A model generated the notes under the pieces. That model did no database searches. It had not been told where the DNA came from and was given only the letters and a program-made list of their open reading frames with translations. A DNA stretch of 55,637 bases from Candidatus Methanomethylophilaceae archaeon. GTDB lineage: Archaea; Thermoplasmatota; Thermoplasmata; Methanomassiliicoccales; Methanomethylophilaceae. A program made the position numbers and the translations under genes. Positions 8,560-16,510 of this stretch are shown here, piece after piece; within the stretch, counting starts at the first letter, position 1; each line of letters opens with the position of its first letter. Location: the NCBI GenBank assembly GCA_017461225.1, contig JAFTYV010000001.1, positions 1 through 55,637 of the forward strand. Reading direction: 5' to 3'.

Positions 8560-8573
8560 GGGGCCGGAGCCCC
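8560..8573 (-). terminator. Hairpin between binding-protein gene and permeases (possible attenuator)
   Basis: GGGGC / GCCCC stem with a 4-nt loop. Read leftward, a pyrimidine run (GCTTTTCTTTTC) follows. Its place between the binding-protein gene and the membrane genes would allow partial termination, giving more binding protein than transporter. This is inferred from position and shape. Confidence 0.4.
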
Positions 8574-8580
8574 TTGTTTA

Positions 8581-9954
8581 TCAGGCACCCTTGGCGTTCA
8601 CATAGTCCTCGTATGTGATCGCCACACAGGCCTCGGACATCGTGTGTCCATCCAGTGTTATGCTGGACTCAGAGACGATATCGAAAACCTCCTGCAGGAT
8701 GTCTTCATCGACGAGATCGGGGTACATGATGCTGGCGACGAATGCCAGTTTTATGATACCCGGGTTGATGGCGTTGATGAGGACCCTCTGTTCGCGGTTG
8801 TCCAGGGTCTCATAGTAGCTGGCGTACTCCTCGTACTCTGCGATGATGGTGTTGCTATAGTCCCCGGTCTGGATGTCCAGGTTGTTGGAACACCAAATGA
8901 ACTCAGCATCATCGAAGTTGGACAGTGTCTCGGGACCCTCCATCTTGACGGAGGATGTTCCCTCATAGAGGGCTGCGAACTCATCGTTGACGATGTAGTA
9001 GGGCATACCTCCGACGTAAGAGGGCATGGTGTTGAACGTGGAGTCGTTCTGACAAACGTAGCAACCCATCGTCTCACAGATGTAGGTCTTCTGATCATCC
9101 TTGTCCAGACCGGAAAGCGCATCCTCCACCAGTGCGAACGCCCTGATACTCTCAGACGCGTAGTTGTATCCCTGGTCGTCATCGCAGAGGAATCCGATGA
9201 GGAGTGCTGCATTGACATCTCCGATCGGGTCAGCGACTGCGAGACGAATCTCGGGGATGCCGGCTGCTGCTAGGTCGTCTCTGTACACGGAGCTCTTGCT
9301 GAGTGCTGTGACACTGTGGTCGACGAAGAATGCGTCCACACCCTTTCCGGTGCTCTCGATGAGGGCTGCGTCAAGGCTGATGAACTGCTCCCATCCAGCG
9401 GTGGTCATCTGGCGGGAGATCTCGATTGCGACAGCATCCGAGTTGAAGAGCTCGGAGTTCATCTCGGGGTAGGATGTCTTCTTGGACATGTATCCGGCGC
9501 AGTGATCTACGCCGCCTGCGTTGATGAAGACCCCGGTCATGTTGGATCCGTAGGGAACCGCGTTCTTGACGGGGAACTCCACTGCCTTCACGACATCGTT
9601 TCCGTTCTCATCCAGGCAGATGACCTGTACGGTGCAGTCCTGACCCTTGATGATCTTGTTCACAAGGTCCTTGTCCTTGGAATCCACAGCACCGTTCTTG
9701 TCGGCATCTGCAAGAGGGTAGTCTCCCGCTGTTGCCTTTCCATCCACGATATCCTGGATAATCTCCAGATCCTTGTCGTCGATGACGAGGTCCTCGTTGG
9801 CGTTACCGTACACGTCCAGCCTGAAACTGTACTGGCCGTACTCGGCATCGCCTTTCTTATCATCATCACCGTTCAAAACCAGAATGGCAGCAGCAGCCAC
9901 TATGATGATGGCCACCACTCCTATGGCGATGATCTGATTCTTGTTCAAATCCAT
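8581..9954 (-). CDS. Membrane-anchored FecB/BtuF-like binding protein with dockerin-like domain
   Basis: A 457-residue extracytoplasmic protein, first gene of importer A. Residues 8-28 form one hydrophobic helix with no lipobox, the archaeal style of anchoring. Residues 48-104 look like a type I dockerin: two calcium-loop and helix units, the second with DADKNGAVD (83-91), each followed by an LxxxxxIxxG-like helix. The remaining 340 residues resemble a strongly diverged FecB/BtuF fold (AVPYGSNMTGVFINAGGVD, then a GKGVDAFFVDHS segment). Dockerins normally dock onto cohesins; a dockerin in a solute-binding protein could tether it to a surface scaffold or act only as a calcium-stabilised spacer. 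The substrate is unknown. Two regulon operators lie 91 and 136 bases upstream of the start codon. Confidence 0.8.
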   Translation of the reverse strand: MDLNKNQIIAIGVVAIIIVAAAAILVLNGDDDKKGDAEYGQYSFRLDVYGNANEDLVIDDKDLEIIQDIVDGKATAGDYPLADADKNGAVDSKDKDLVNKIIKGQDCTVQVICLDENGNDVVKAVEFPVKNAVPYGSNMTGVFINAGGVDHCAGYMSKKTSYPEMNSELFNSDAVAIEISRQMTTAGWEQFISLDAALIESTGKGVDAFFVDHSVTALSKSSVYRDDLAAAGIPEIRLAVADPIGDVNAALLIGFLCDDDQGYNYASESIRAFALVEDALSGLDKDDQKTYICETMGCYVCQNDSTFNTMPSYVGGMPYYIVNDEFAALYEGTSSVKMEGPETLSNFDDAEFIWCSNNLDIQTGDYSNTIIAEYEEYASYYETLDNREQRVLINAINPGIIKLAFVASIMYPDLVDEDILQEVFDIVSESSITLDGHTMSEACVAITYEDYVNAKGA

Positions 9955-10044
9955 TGTTTCACCTAAATACCATCCCCTCGTTCCTCAACGAAACAAGAAG
10001 GATCTGTTTTGATTCTTGAGAGGACACCCACGATACTTAATACA

Positions 10045-10061
10045 TTGGTATATACATCCAA
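10045..10061. promoter_or_regulatory. TTGGAT-N5-ATCCAA operator, importer A site 1
   Basis: TTGGTATATACATCCAA: 17 nt, one mismatch in the left arm. It lies between the TATA-like stretch and the importer A start codon, where a bound repressor would block transcription start. Confidence 0.7.
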
Positions 10062-10067
10062 CTGGTT

Positions 10068-10085
10068 TTTTATATATTATAAATT
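10068..10085 (-). promoter_or_regulatory. TATA-like promoter of importer A
   Basis: An AT-only run (TTTTTATATATTATAAAT on the + strand) sitting between two operators and about 115 bases upstream of the leftward start at 9954. It is the best archaeal TATA candidate in this gap. Confidence 0.5.
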
Positions 10086-10089
10086 GAGA

Positions 10090-10106
10090 TTGGAATATCT
10101 ATCCAA
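10090..10106. promoter_or_regulatory. TTGGAT-N5-ATCCAA operator, importer A site 2
   Basis: TTGGAATATCTATCCAA: 17 nt, one arm mismatch. It lies just upstream of the TATA-like stretch for leftward transcription. Confidence 0.7.
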
Positions 10107-10300
10107 TGGAAACCAAACAACCACCGTGATCCATGTACATCGAGTTGCGGCTTTTTTCCAACGGGACCCTTGCATGAAAACGAACAACACGGAGGGCGAA
10201 TGAGATGGGGTCGAGTCGCAAAGAGAGTTGTAAGCCTATAGTTAAGGCGGAACAACCGTCGTTACAAAAGGATGAAAAACAGCAAGTTAGGGTGAAAGGG

Positions 10301-10316
10301 CGGGGATCACTCCCCG
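10301..10316 (-). terminator. Hairpin spanning the end of the importer B ATPase gene
   Basis: CGGGGA / TCCCCG stem with a 4-nt loop. It overlaps the stop codon of the leftward gene at 10307 and is a candidate terminator. Confidence 0.4.
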
Positions 10317-11092
10317 TGGTCCCTCTCCACAAGTTTGACGTCCAGTCCGAACCTCGGGTCCTGGGATATCTCGGTTATAATCTTGAAAATCCTGCGGTAG
10401 TTCTCCGCGGTGGCGACCAGCTCCGTCTCACCGATGTCCCTGATCTCACCCTTCTCCATGAACACGATCTTGTCACAGTAGCGGGAGGCCAGGATGATGT
10501 CGTGCGTGACGATCAGGATCAGGATGTTCTTCTCGCGGGAGAGCCTCCTGACCAGCTCCAGCAGGTCGAACTGGTGGTTGATGTCGAGATGGAGCGTCGG
10601 TTCGTCCAGCAGGAGGATCTCCGGTTCCTGGGCGAGCGCCTGGGCGATGAAGACCCTCCTGCGCTCCCCTCCGCTGAGCTCGTTGATCCTGCGGTCCCTG
10701 AAGTCCAGGATCCCCGCATCGGCCATCGCCTGGGTGACGATGTCCACATCGTGGTCGGACTCCTCCGACACGAACGTCTGGTGGGCGTACCTGCCCATCA
10801 TGACCGTCTCGAACACCGTGAACGGGAACGTCACGTTGTTGGTCTGCGTCACGAATGCCATCTTGCGGGCTATCGCCTTCTTGGACATCTCGGAGGTGTC
10901 CTCCCCGTCCAGCACGACGTTTCCCGACGTGGGCTTGTTGGAGCCGTTTATGCACCTCAGGAGCGTGGTCTTGCCGCATCCGTTCTGACCGAGGATGCCG
11001 ACCACCTCCCCCCTGTCCGCTCCGAAGGAGACTCCCTTGACGACCTCCTTGGAACCGTATGAGTAGCGTACGTTGTTGACTGTCAGATCCAT
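10307..11092 (-). CDS. FecE/BtuD-type ABC importer ATPase (importer B)
   Basis: A 261-residue ATPase of standard family length. Walker A GQNGCGKTT is at 35-43, followed by a TFPFTVFETVMMGRY segment typical of FecE/FhuC proteins, signature LSGGERRR, Walker B ILLLDEPTLHLD and switch THD. It is the last gene of a three-gene leftward operon (binding protein, permease, ATPase), 4 bases after the permease stop. It is more canonical than the importer A ATPases, whose signatures read LSAGQ. Confidence 0.93.
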   Translation of the reverse strand: MDLTVNNVRYSYGSKEVVKGVSFGADRGEVVGILGQNGCGKTTLLRCINGSNKPTSGNVVLDGEDTSEMSKKAIARKMAFVTQTNNVTFPFTVFETVMMGRYAHQTFVSEESDHDVDIVTQAMADAGILDFRDRRINELSGGERRRVFIAQALAQEPEILLLDEPTLHLDINHQFDLLELVRRLSREKNILILIVTHDIILASRYCDKIVFMEKGEIRDIGETELVATAENYRRIFKIITEISQDPRFGLDVKLVERDHGE

Positions 11093-11096
11093 GGTA

Positions 11097-12167
11097 TCAC
11101 TCCCAGACGTCCCTGCTCCTCTTCCTCATGACGTACACGAAGAACGGCGCACCCAGGAGGGATGTGAGCACACCCACGGGCAGTGCGGTCTCGAACGCCA
11201 TCCTGGAGATGGTGTCCATCACGAGCATGAACGCACCTCCACCGAGTATGCACAGGGGCATCAGCAGCTTGTGGTCCGACCCCGCCAGCATCCTGAATAT
11301 GTGCGGGACTATCAGTCCGACGAATCCGATCACACCGGATATCGCCACGGAGCCCCCCACGACGAGCGACGTGGAGACGATCAGCACGATCCTTATCGTC
11401 TTGACGTCCACACCCAGGTTCGCGGCCTGAGTCTCCCCGGCGGAGATCAGGTTGAGCTCGCGCCTGCAGAGCATCATCATGATCAGACCTATTGAGATCG
11501 GTATCGCCGCTGTGAAGAACGACGTCCAACCGCAACCGTTGAAGCTGCCCATGGTCCAGTACACTATGCTGGCGAGGACATCGTCCTCCACCACGTACTG
11601 CATGAGCGAGACCATGCCGTTGAAGAACGCACCCACGGCCACACCCGCCAGGAGCAGGGTCACGGGGGAGACCCCGTACTTCGTCCTGCCGAGGACGTAG
11701 ACCAGCACCATGGTGAGGCAGCAGAACAGGAACGCCATTATCGGGACGGCGAAACCGCCGAACACGCTCCCCACGCCGAACGCTATGGCCAGCGACGCAC
11801 CGAACGCCGCGCCGTTGGATATACCGAGGACGGAGGGCGATGCCATCGGGTTCTTGAAGAGACTCTGCATCACGAGTCCCGCGCAGGACAGCGCCGCACC
11901 CACGAGGACGCAGCACAGGATCCTGGGGATCCTCGTCTCGAACAGTATGTAGTTGTCCGTGTCGTCGTAGTGGGTCCCCGTGAGCATCCCCACGATCTCC
12001 CCGAACGACAGCGGGTACTTGCCGATCATCATCGTCGAGATGACGATCGCGATCAGGACTAGTGCGGTGCCCGTTACGATCAACGCGGCCTTCCTCTTGT
12101 TCCTGCGGTGGTAATCACGCATCCCATCGTTGCTTACGTCTTCCATAACGGGCACCTTCGTTTTCAT
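11097..12167 (-). CDS. FecCD/BtuC-type permease (importer B)
   Basis: A 356-residue integral membrane protein. Family marks are TRIPRILCCVLVGAALSCAG, KNPMASPSVLGISNGAAFGA and ISGVIGFVGLIVPHIFR. Residues 28-50 form the first helix after a charged cytoplasmic N-terminus rich in Arg and Lys. The start shares one base with the preceding binding-protein stop. One permease gene and one ATPase gene imply a homodimeric core, in contrast to importer A. Confidence 0.93.
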   Translation of the reverse strand: MKTKVPVMEDVSNDGMRDYHRRNKRKAALIVTGTALVLIAIVISTMMIGKYPLSFGEIVGMLTGTHYDDTDNYILFETRIPRILCCVLVGAALSCAGLVMQSLFKNPMASPSVLGISNGAAFGASLAIAFGVGSVFGGFAVPIMAFLFCCLTMVLVYVLGRTKYGVSPVTLLLAGVAVGAFFNGMVSLMQYVVEDDVLASIVYWTMGSFNGCGWTSFFTAAIPISIGLIMMMLCRRELNLISAGETQAANLGVDVKTIRIVLIVSTSLVVGGSVAISGVIGFVGLIVPHIFRMLAGSDHKLLMPLCILGGGAFMLVMDTISRMAFETALPVGVLTSLLGAPFFVYVMRKRSRDVWE

Positions 12168-13309
12168 CAGACCGTCCTCATCTTCTCGTCCATGGGACGG
12201 TCGTCATTCGTGTAGAAGCACAGGAGGGAGGGCTTCTCCGAGAGGAGGGACTCCATGTCGTGCTCCGCCCCGTCCATGAGCTTCGTGTCGAAGCCGAGGA
12301 ACTCCATGATCGTCTTCGCCATCGAGGAGCTGACGGCCTTGCCCGTGTTGGACTCCCAGTAGACCTTGGGCTTCTCGCTCTCGGCGTTCTCCTCCACGGA
12401 CTTGTACACTGTGTACAGTCTGATCTGGAAATCGTCGATGAGCCCGTTGATCACGGTCTCGTCGAATCCCATGAGCTTCCCGATCGCGTCGATGCAGGAG
12501 CACACGTCTCCGAATGTGCTGGGGGAGAAGAACGCGTAGTACGTTCCGGTGCTCTTGGCGGGGTTGGTGTTGGCCTGGTAGTACTTGTCATCGTTGATAC
12601 GGGTACCGGAGGCCATGTAGATCACGTCGCCGTTGTCAGCCTTCGCATCCGCGAGGACCTTGGTGAGCACTTCGGGATCCACCTTCTGGACGGACGTCAC
12701 TCCGAGGTCCATGTACTCGGACTCGTCTATGTAGGCGGTCATGTACACGCCCTCGTTCTGCTCGTAGTAGGAGTACTGCATGCCTCCCGCGATGTGCTTC
12801 TTCATAGCCTCTCCGACGGAGTCGTTGGAGAGTCCCGCATCGGAGTAGGGCTCGACACCGTACTGCTCGCAGAGGAGGAAGTACAGGGTCTCGGAGTACA
12901 TCGTACCGAGGGTGACCATCGAAGCCACCTTGGGGATGGTCACGGTCTCGCTTCCCTTGGCCTTGGTCTGGCTGACGACATCGAACGTCCCGTCCCCGTT
13001 GTCGGTGACGAGAGGCGTCCATGCGCAGAACTCGTTCCAGAACGCCTCGTCGGCCTTCACATCGTCGATCGTGTATTCCTTGTCAGTGTAATCGCCGTAG
13101 TACGCCTCGTACACGGTCTCGAGCGTGAGGATGACACTCGGCGTGGCGGAACACTGGCCCATGCTGACCTCGACGAACTCGGCATCGAGCTTGTAGAGGC
13201 CCTTCTTCTCGGATTCGGTCACCCCTCCTCCGATGACGACCGCCGCAGCCGCTATGACGATCACCGCCACCACGGCGACCGCTGCGATCTTCATGTTCTT
13301 TCCTTCCAT
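12167..13309 (-). CDS. Membrane-anchored binding protein of importer B (diverged FecB/BtuF-like)
   Basis: A 380-residue protein with one N-terminal helix (residues 7-27, Ala/Val-rich), no lipobox and an extracytoplasmic body. Sequence alone gives a weak family match; the assignment rests mainly on its place before a FecCD permease and FecE ATPase. It is a clear paralogue of the orphan protein at 13464-14597: both share LDA-FVEVSMG-CSA, TLYFLLC, GVEPYS, DLGV-S--KVDPEVLT, CIDA-G--MGFDE and LMDG-E-D-E. Several conserved cysteines and methionines lie in these segments. Three regulon operators sit immediately upstream. Confidence 0.72.
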   Translation of the reverse strand: MEGKNMKIAAVAVVAVIVIAAAAVVIGGGVTESEKKGLYKLDAEFVEVSMGQCSATPSVILTLETVYEAYYGDYTDKEYTIDDVKADEAFWNEFCAWTPLVTDNGDGTFDVVSQTKAKGSETVTIPKVASMVTLGTMYSETLYFLLCEQYGVEPYSDAGLSNDSVGEAMKKHIAGGMQYSYYEQNEGVYMTAYIDESEYMDLGVTSVQKVDPEVLTKVLADAKADNGDVIYMASGTRINDDKYYQANTNPAKSTGTYYAFFSPSTFGDVCSCIDAIGKLMGFDETVINGLIDDFQIRLYTVYKSVEENAESEKPKVYWESNTGKAVSSSMAKTIMEFLGFDTKLMDGAEHDMESLLSEKPSLLCFYTNDDRPMDEKMRTV

Positions 13310-13334
13310 AGTAACACTACCACGAAACCATCAG

Positions 13335-13351
13335 TTGGATGATTAGTCCAA
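13335..13351. promoter_or_regulatory. TTGGAT-N5-ATCCAA operator, importer B site 1
   Basis: TTGGATGATTAGTCCAA: 17 nt, one arm mismatch, 26 bases upstream of the importer B start codon. Confidence 0.75.
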
Positions 13352-13376
13352 TAATTGCCAATGTCATATTTTATAG

Positions 13377-13393
13377 TTGGCAATATTATCCAA
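13377..13393. promoter_or_regulatory. TTGGAT-N5-ATCCAA operator, importer B site 2
   Basis: TTGGCAATATTATCCAA: arms with two mismatches in the left half, 42 bases from the first site start to start, about four helical turns. Confidence 0.6.
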
Positions 13394-13418
13394 TTAATAT
13401 CCAATTATCGCCGATGTG

Positions 13419-13435
13419 TTGGATTATTAATCCAA
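13419..13435. promoter_or_regulatory. TTGGAT-N5-ATCCAA operator, importer B site 3
   Basis: TTGGATTATTAATCCAA: both 6-bp arms are perfect. It is again 42 bases from the previous site, so the three operators are evenly phased. Confidence 0.8.
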
Positions 13436-13463
13436 TATATGTGAAAAAGGGTTTCGGCCCACC

Positions 13464-14597
13464 TCAGTAGACCCTCATCCTCTCGTCCATGGTGCGCGGA
13501 TCGGTGTCGTAGAAGCACAGGACGTCCGGGGACTCCAGCATGAGCGCCTCCAGGTCGTACTCGGACCCGTCCATCAGCCTCGTGTCGAAACCCATGAAGG
13601 ACATGATCTCCCTCCCCATGGCCGTCTTCACGGACTTCCCGCTGCTGTACTCCCAGTAGACCAGGGGCCTGTCGCCGTCGGATTCCGACTGCACGGCGCG
13701 GTACACTGCGTACATGTCGCACTGGACATCCTCTATGAGTCCCGTGATCACCGCCTCATCGAAGCCCATGATCCTTCCGACCGCGTCTATGCACGCGGAT
13801 ATGTCCGGGATGGACTGGGGGTCCATGAACGCGTACTCGGAACCGGTGCTCCTGCAGGGGTCCGTGTTAGCACGGTACTGCTTGTCCTCACGTATCAGGC
13901 TGCCGTAGGCGAGGTACACTGCCGACGAACCGTCCCCGGATGCACGGGACATCACGTCCGTCAGGACCTCCGGGTCGACCTTCGTGGCGCTCTTGACTCC
14001 CAGGTCCAGGTATCCGTCGAGCACCCCGTACGCCTCCATGTACTCGGCGCCCTGGTCCGCGTAGTAGTCGGCATCGAGTCCTCCCGCGACCATGGAGCGC
14101 AGGTCCTCCCCGAGACCGGGGTGGCTCAGGCCCTCCTCCGAGTACGGCTCCACGCCGTGCTCCTGGCAGAGGAGGTAGTACAGGGTGTCCGTGAACACGG
14201 TGCTCATCACGACCATGCTGTCCGCCACGTCCATGACGACGTCCTCGTCGCCGTAGACGGACGTGTGGCTGTGGACCGTGACTGTGCCGTCGGGGTTGGA
14301 TGTCACGAGCGGCTCCCAAGAGCAGTGCGTCTCCGCGAACGCGGTGTCCGCCATGACCTCGTCGTGTGTGTACGTGCGGTCGGGAAGATCGCCGTAGTGT
14401 GCGTCGAAGATTGACTCGAGGGTCCCCACCACGACCGGTGATGCGGAGCAGCGCCCCATGCTGACCTCCACGTACGATGCGTCCAACCTGTACAGTCCCC
14501 TCTCGCCCTCCGTCATCCCCGGGATCATCGCCACGGCCGCAACTATGACCACGGCGACGACGGCGACGGATGCGATCTTCAGCGTCTTACCACCCAT
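13464..14597 (-). CDS. Orphan membrane-anchored binding protein, paralogue of importer B protein
   Basis: A 377-residue protein with an N-terminal helix (about residues 7-24) and no lipobox. The start was set at MGGKTLKIASVAV because it aligns with the importer B paralogue (MEGKNMKIAAVAV); an in-frame ATG 27 bases upstream is possible. It shares the paralogue's blocks (VSMGRCSASP, GVEPYSEEG, KVDPEVLTDV, CIDAVGRIMGFDE, RLMDGSEYDLE). No permease or ATPase follows; the next genes downstream are importer B. It may deliver a second ligand to the importer B membrane complex, or pass its ligand to another system. It is divergent from the ABC-2 exporter, with one operator between them. Confidence 0.7.
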   Translation of the reverse strand: MGGKTLKIASVAVVAVVIVAAVAMIPGMTEGERGLYRLDASYVEVSMGRCSASPVVVGTLESIFDAHYGDLPDRTYTHDEVMADTAFAETHCSWEPLVTSNPDGTVTVHSHTSVYGDEDVVMDVADSMVVMSTVFTDTLYYLLCQEHGVEPYSEEGLSHPGLGEDLRSMVAGGLDADYYADQGAEYMEAYGVLDGYLDLGVKSATKVDPEVLTDVMSRASGDGSSAVYLAYGSLIREDKQYRANTDPCRSTGSEYAFMDPQSIPDISACIDAVGRIMGFDEAVITGLIEDVQCDMYAVYRAVQSESDGDRPLVYWEYSSGKSVKTAMGREIMSFMGFDTRLMDGSEYDLEALMLESPDVLCFYDTDPRTMDERMRVY

Positions 14598-14694
14598 CTG
14601 TCTCACTTCCGACGGGGTACCCATACCCCCTTACGGTATATCGAACACCTCCGTGTATTTCAACGTTGGCTGTTGCATCCGAATACGTCCGACA

Positions 14695-14705
14695 AAGTAT
14701 ATATG
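14695..14705 (+). promoter_or_regulatory. TATA box of the ABC-2 exporter operon
   Basis: AAGTATATATG lies 53 bases before the start at 14748. Transcription would begin about 25 bases downstream, inside the operator at 14710-14726. Confidence 0.5.
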
Positions 14706-14709
14706 CGAA

Positions 14710-14726
14710 TTGGATGGATAATCCAA
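14710..14726. promoter_or_regulatory. TTGGAT-N5-ATCCAA operator, ABC-2 exporter
   Basis: TTGGATGGATAATCCAA: both arms are perfect, placed between TATA box and start codon, the classic position for an archaeal repressor. Confidence 0.8.
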
Positions 14727-14747
14727 CTACCAATCCCGAGTGATATC

Positions 14748-15608
14748 ATGAACGACATCATAGTCATCACCGACCTGGTGAAGAACTACGGGGAGAAACG
14801 GGCGGTGGATCACCTGGACCTGCGCGTTCACGAGGGGGAGCTCTTCGGCTTCCTCGGACCGAACGGAGCGGGGAAGACCACCACCGTCCGGTGCATCTCC
14901 ACCCTGACCAACTACGACGGCGGGAGCATAGTCGTGGACGGCTTCGACCTGAGGACCAACGCCACCGACGCCAAGAACAGCATGGGCGTCATCCAACAGC
15001 AGATCTCGCTGGACAAGGACCTGACCATCCGCGAGAACATGATATCGCACGCCATGTACCACATGATACCCAAGGCCGAGAGAAACGCCAAGATCAAGGA
15101 GCTCTCGGACTACTTCGGACTGGAGGAGTACCTGGACAAACCGGTGGACTCCCTGTCCGGGGGATGGAAGAAGAGGGCGGCGATCGTCTGCGCGATGCTC
15201 CACGACCCCAGGGTGCTGTTCCTCGACGAGCCCACGTCCGGACTGGACATCAACGCCAGGCGCCTGCTGTGGGACGTCCTCAAGCGCCTCCACCAGAGGG
15301 GGACCACGATCTTCCTCACCACCCACTACATCGAGGAGGCGGAGGCCCTCTGCGACAGGGTCGGCATCATCAACAAGGGCAAGGTAATCGCACTCGACGA
15401 GCCCAGGAGGCTGTGCGAGGGCATGGGCTCCACCGCGGTGGAGTACATGGTCGACGGGAAGACGCAGTACCGCTACTTCAGGGACAGGGACGAGGCCAGG
15501 GCGTTCGTCTCCACCCTCGAGGGGGACAACGTCCTCATCAGGAACACCAACCTGGAGGACGTGTTCGTGGAGCTGACCGGCGGATCATCGGTGGGTGATC
15601 AGAGATGA
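14748..15608 (+). CDS. ABC-2 type transporter ATPase (DrrA/CcmA family)
   Basis: A 286-residue ATPase. Walker A GPNGAGKTT is near residue 40, the signature is SLSGGWKKR, Walker B is VLFLDEPTSGLD, and the switch is TTHY. The C-terminal ~70 residues (with NTNLEDVFVELTG) are the extension typical of drug and lipid exporter ATPases. The start has a GAGTGAT Shine-Dalgarno-like element. Its stop overlaps the permease start (ATGA at 15605-15608). The pair most likely exports a hydrophobic compound. The operator shared with the importers suggests a substrate tied to the same metal or tetrapyrrole signal. Confidence 0.92.
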   Translation: MNDIIVITDLVKNYGEKRAVDHLDLRVHEGELFGFLGPNGAGKTTTVRCISTLTNYDGGSIVVDGFDLRTNATDAKNSMGVIQQQISLDKDLTIRENMISHAMYHMIPKAERNAKIKELSDYFGLEEYLDKPVDSLSGGWKKRAAIVCAMLHDPRVLFLDEPTSGLDINARRLLWDVLKRLHQRGTTIFLTTHYIEEAEALCDRVGIINKGKVIALDEPRRLCEGMGSTAVEYMVDGKTQYRYFRDRDEARAFVSTLEGDNVLIRNTNLEDVFVELTGGSSVGDQR

Positions 15609-16357
15609 AGTTTCTGAAGCAGGTCTACTACGTCGCCTGGGGCGACATGATGTTCCTGAAGCACAACTTCGCGAACATCCTCATCATGAGCATAATGAGC
15701 CCCCTCCTGTACCTGATAGCGTTCGGATACGGGCTCAGGACCGGGACCACGGACATCGGCGTGTCCTACGTCGCGTTCGTCATCCCCGGGATCGTCGCCC
15801 TGTCGTCCCTCAACTCGGCGTTCTCGTCCACGTCCACCAGGATGAACGTGCAGAGGCTGTACTACCGCAGCTTCGACGAGATGATGATGTGCCCCCTCAA
15901 CCTCGGTGCCATCGTCCTCGGCAAGTGCATGCTCGGTCTCGTCAGGGGGATCATGAGCTGCGGGCTCCTGTACGCACTCGGCATATTCCTCGCACCGGAA
16001 CTCGTGCTCTCCCCGCTGTTTATCGGATGCGTGCTGCTCTGCTGCCTCGTGTTCTCGATGCTCGGCATGGCCGCGGCGCTCATCGCCAAGTCCCACCAGA
16101 GCATGGGGACGTTCAGCAGCCTGATCATCCTCCCGATGACCTTCCTGTGCGGTACGTTCTTCTCCGTTTCCTCGCTCCCCGGCGTCTTCCAGGCGATCCT
16201 GTACTGCCTGCCCCTGACCCACGCGAGCGAGTGCATAAGGGCGGCGGCGCTGCCCGACTACCTCGCCTTCCCCTGGGTCTCCCTCGCGGTCCTGGTCGCC
16301 TTCGGCGTGGCGTTCTTCGTCCTCGACTGGTGGCTCCTCAAGACCAGGAAGGTCTGA
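15605..16357 (+). CDS. ABC-2 type transporter permease
   Basis: A 250-residue membrane protein with about six helices, including SPLLYLIAFGYGL, VIPGIVALSSLNSAF and the ABC-2 family loop between helices 5 and 6 (LPGVFQAILYCLPLTHASECIRA). It is coupled to the ATPase by an ATGA overlap. The pair forms an exporter; the substrate is not evident. Confidence 0.9.
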   Translation: MKFLKQVYYVAWGDMMFLKHNFANILIMSIMSPLLYLIAFGYGLRTGTTDIGVSYVAFVIPGIVALSSLNSAFSSTSTRMNVQRLYYRSFDEMMMCPLNLGAIVLGKCMLGLVRGIMSCGLLYALGIFLAPELVLSPLFIGCVLLCCLVFSMLGMAAALIAKSHQSMGTFSSLIILPMTFLCGTFFSVSSLPGVFQAILYCLPLTHASECIRAAALPDYLAFPWVSLAVLVAFGVAFFVLDWWLLKTRKV

Positions 16358-16394
16358 GGTCCCTTTTTCCCCCGGCGGGTGCCGTCCCGCCGGA

Positions 16395-16416
16395 CCCCCT
16401 CCCGGACGGGAGGGGG
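16395..16416 (+). terminator. Hairpin after the ABC-2 operon
   Basis: A perfect 9-bp stem (CCCCCTCCC / GGGAGGGGG, loop GGAC) 37 bases past the permease stop; a T-run (CTTTTT) lies upstream of it, just after the stop codon. Confidence 0.45.
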
Positions 16417-16457
16417 CGAAACCCCATCGTATCCCTTCTGGACCCGTCTCCCCGATG

Positions 16458-16474
16458 ATGGATGATACATCCAA
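16458..16474. promoter_or_regulatory. TTGGAT-N5-ATCCAA operator, first half-transporter pair
   Basis: ATGGATGATACATCCAA: one mismatch at the first base, 36 bases upstream of the start at 16511. Confidence 0.7.
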
Positions 16475-16510
16475 ATACGTGCACGTTCTGGTATCCGCGG
16501 AAGCGGGCGG

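Larger units (their letters stand above)
9955..10306. other. Intergenic region upstream of importer A
   Basis: About 350 bases without a convincing gene. The left half carries two regulon operators flanking an AT-rich TATA-like stretch for leftward transcription. The right half (about 10110-10300) shows no recognised gene, RNA or repeat apart from the hairpin at the end of the ATPase gene at 10307. Confidence 0.6.

Noticed and set aside
10205-10306. A small + strand gene starting in the gap before the importer B ATPase
   Set aside because: Its frame continues antisense through a well-supported ATPase gene and lacks a ribosome-binding site or family likeness.
12260-13342. A 360-codon open frame on the + strand opposite the importer B binding protein
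   Set aside because: It is an antisense shadow in GC-rich DNA, rich in Val/His/Arg, and it would cover the operator region; the minus-strand gene has anchor, paralogue and operon context.
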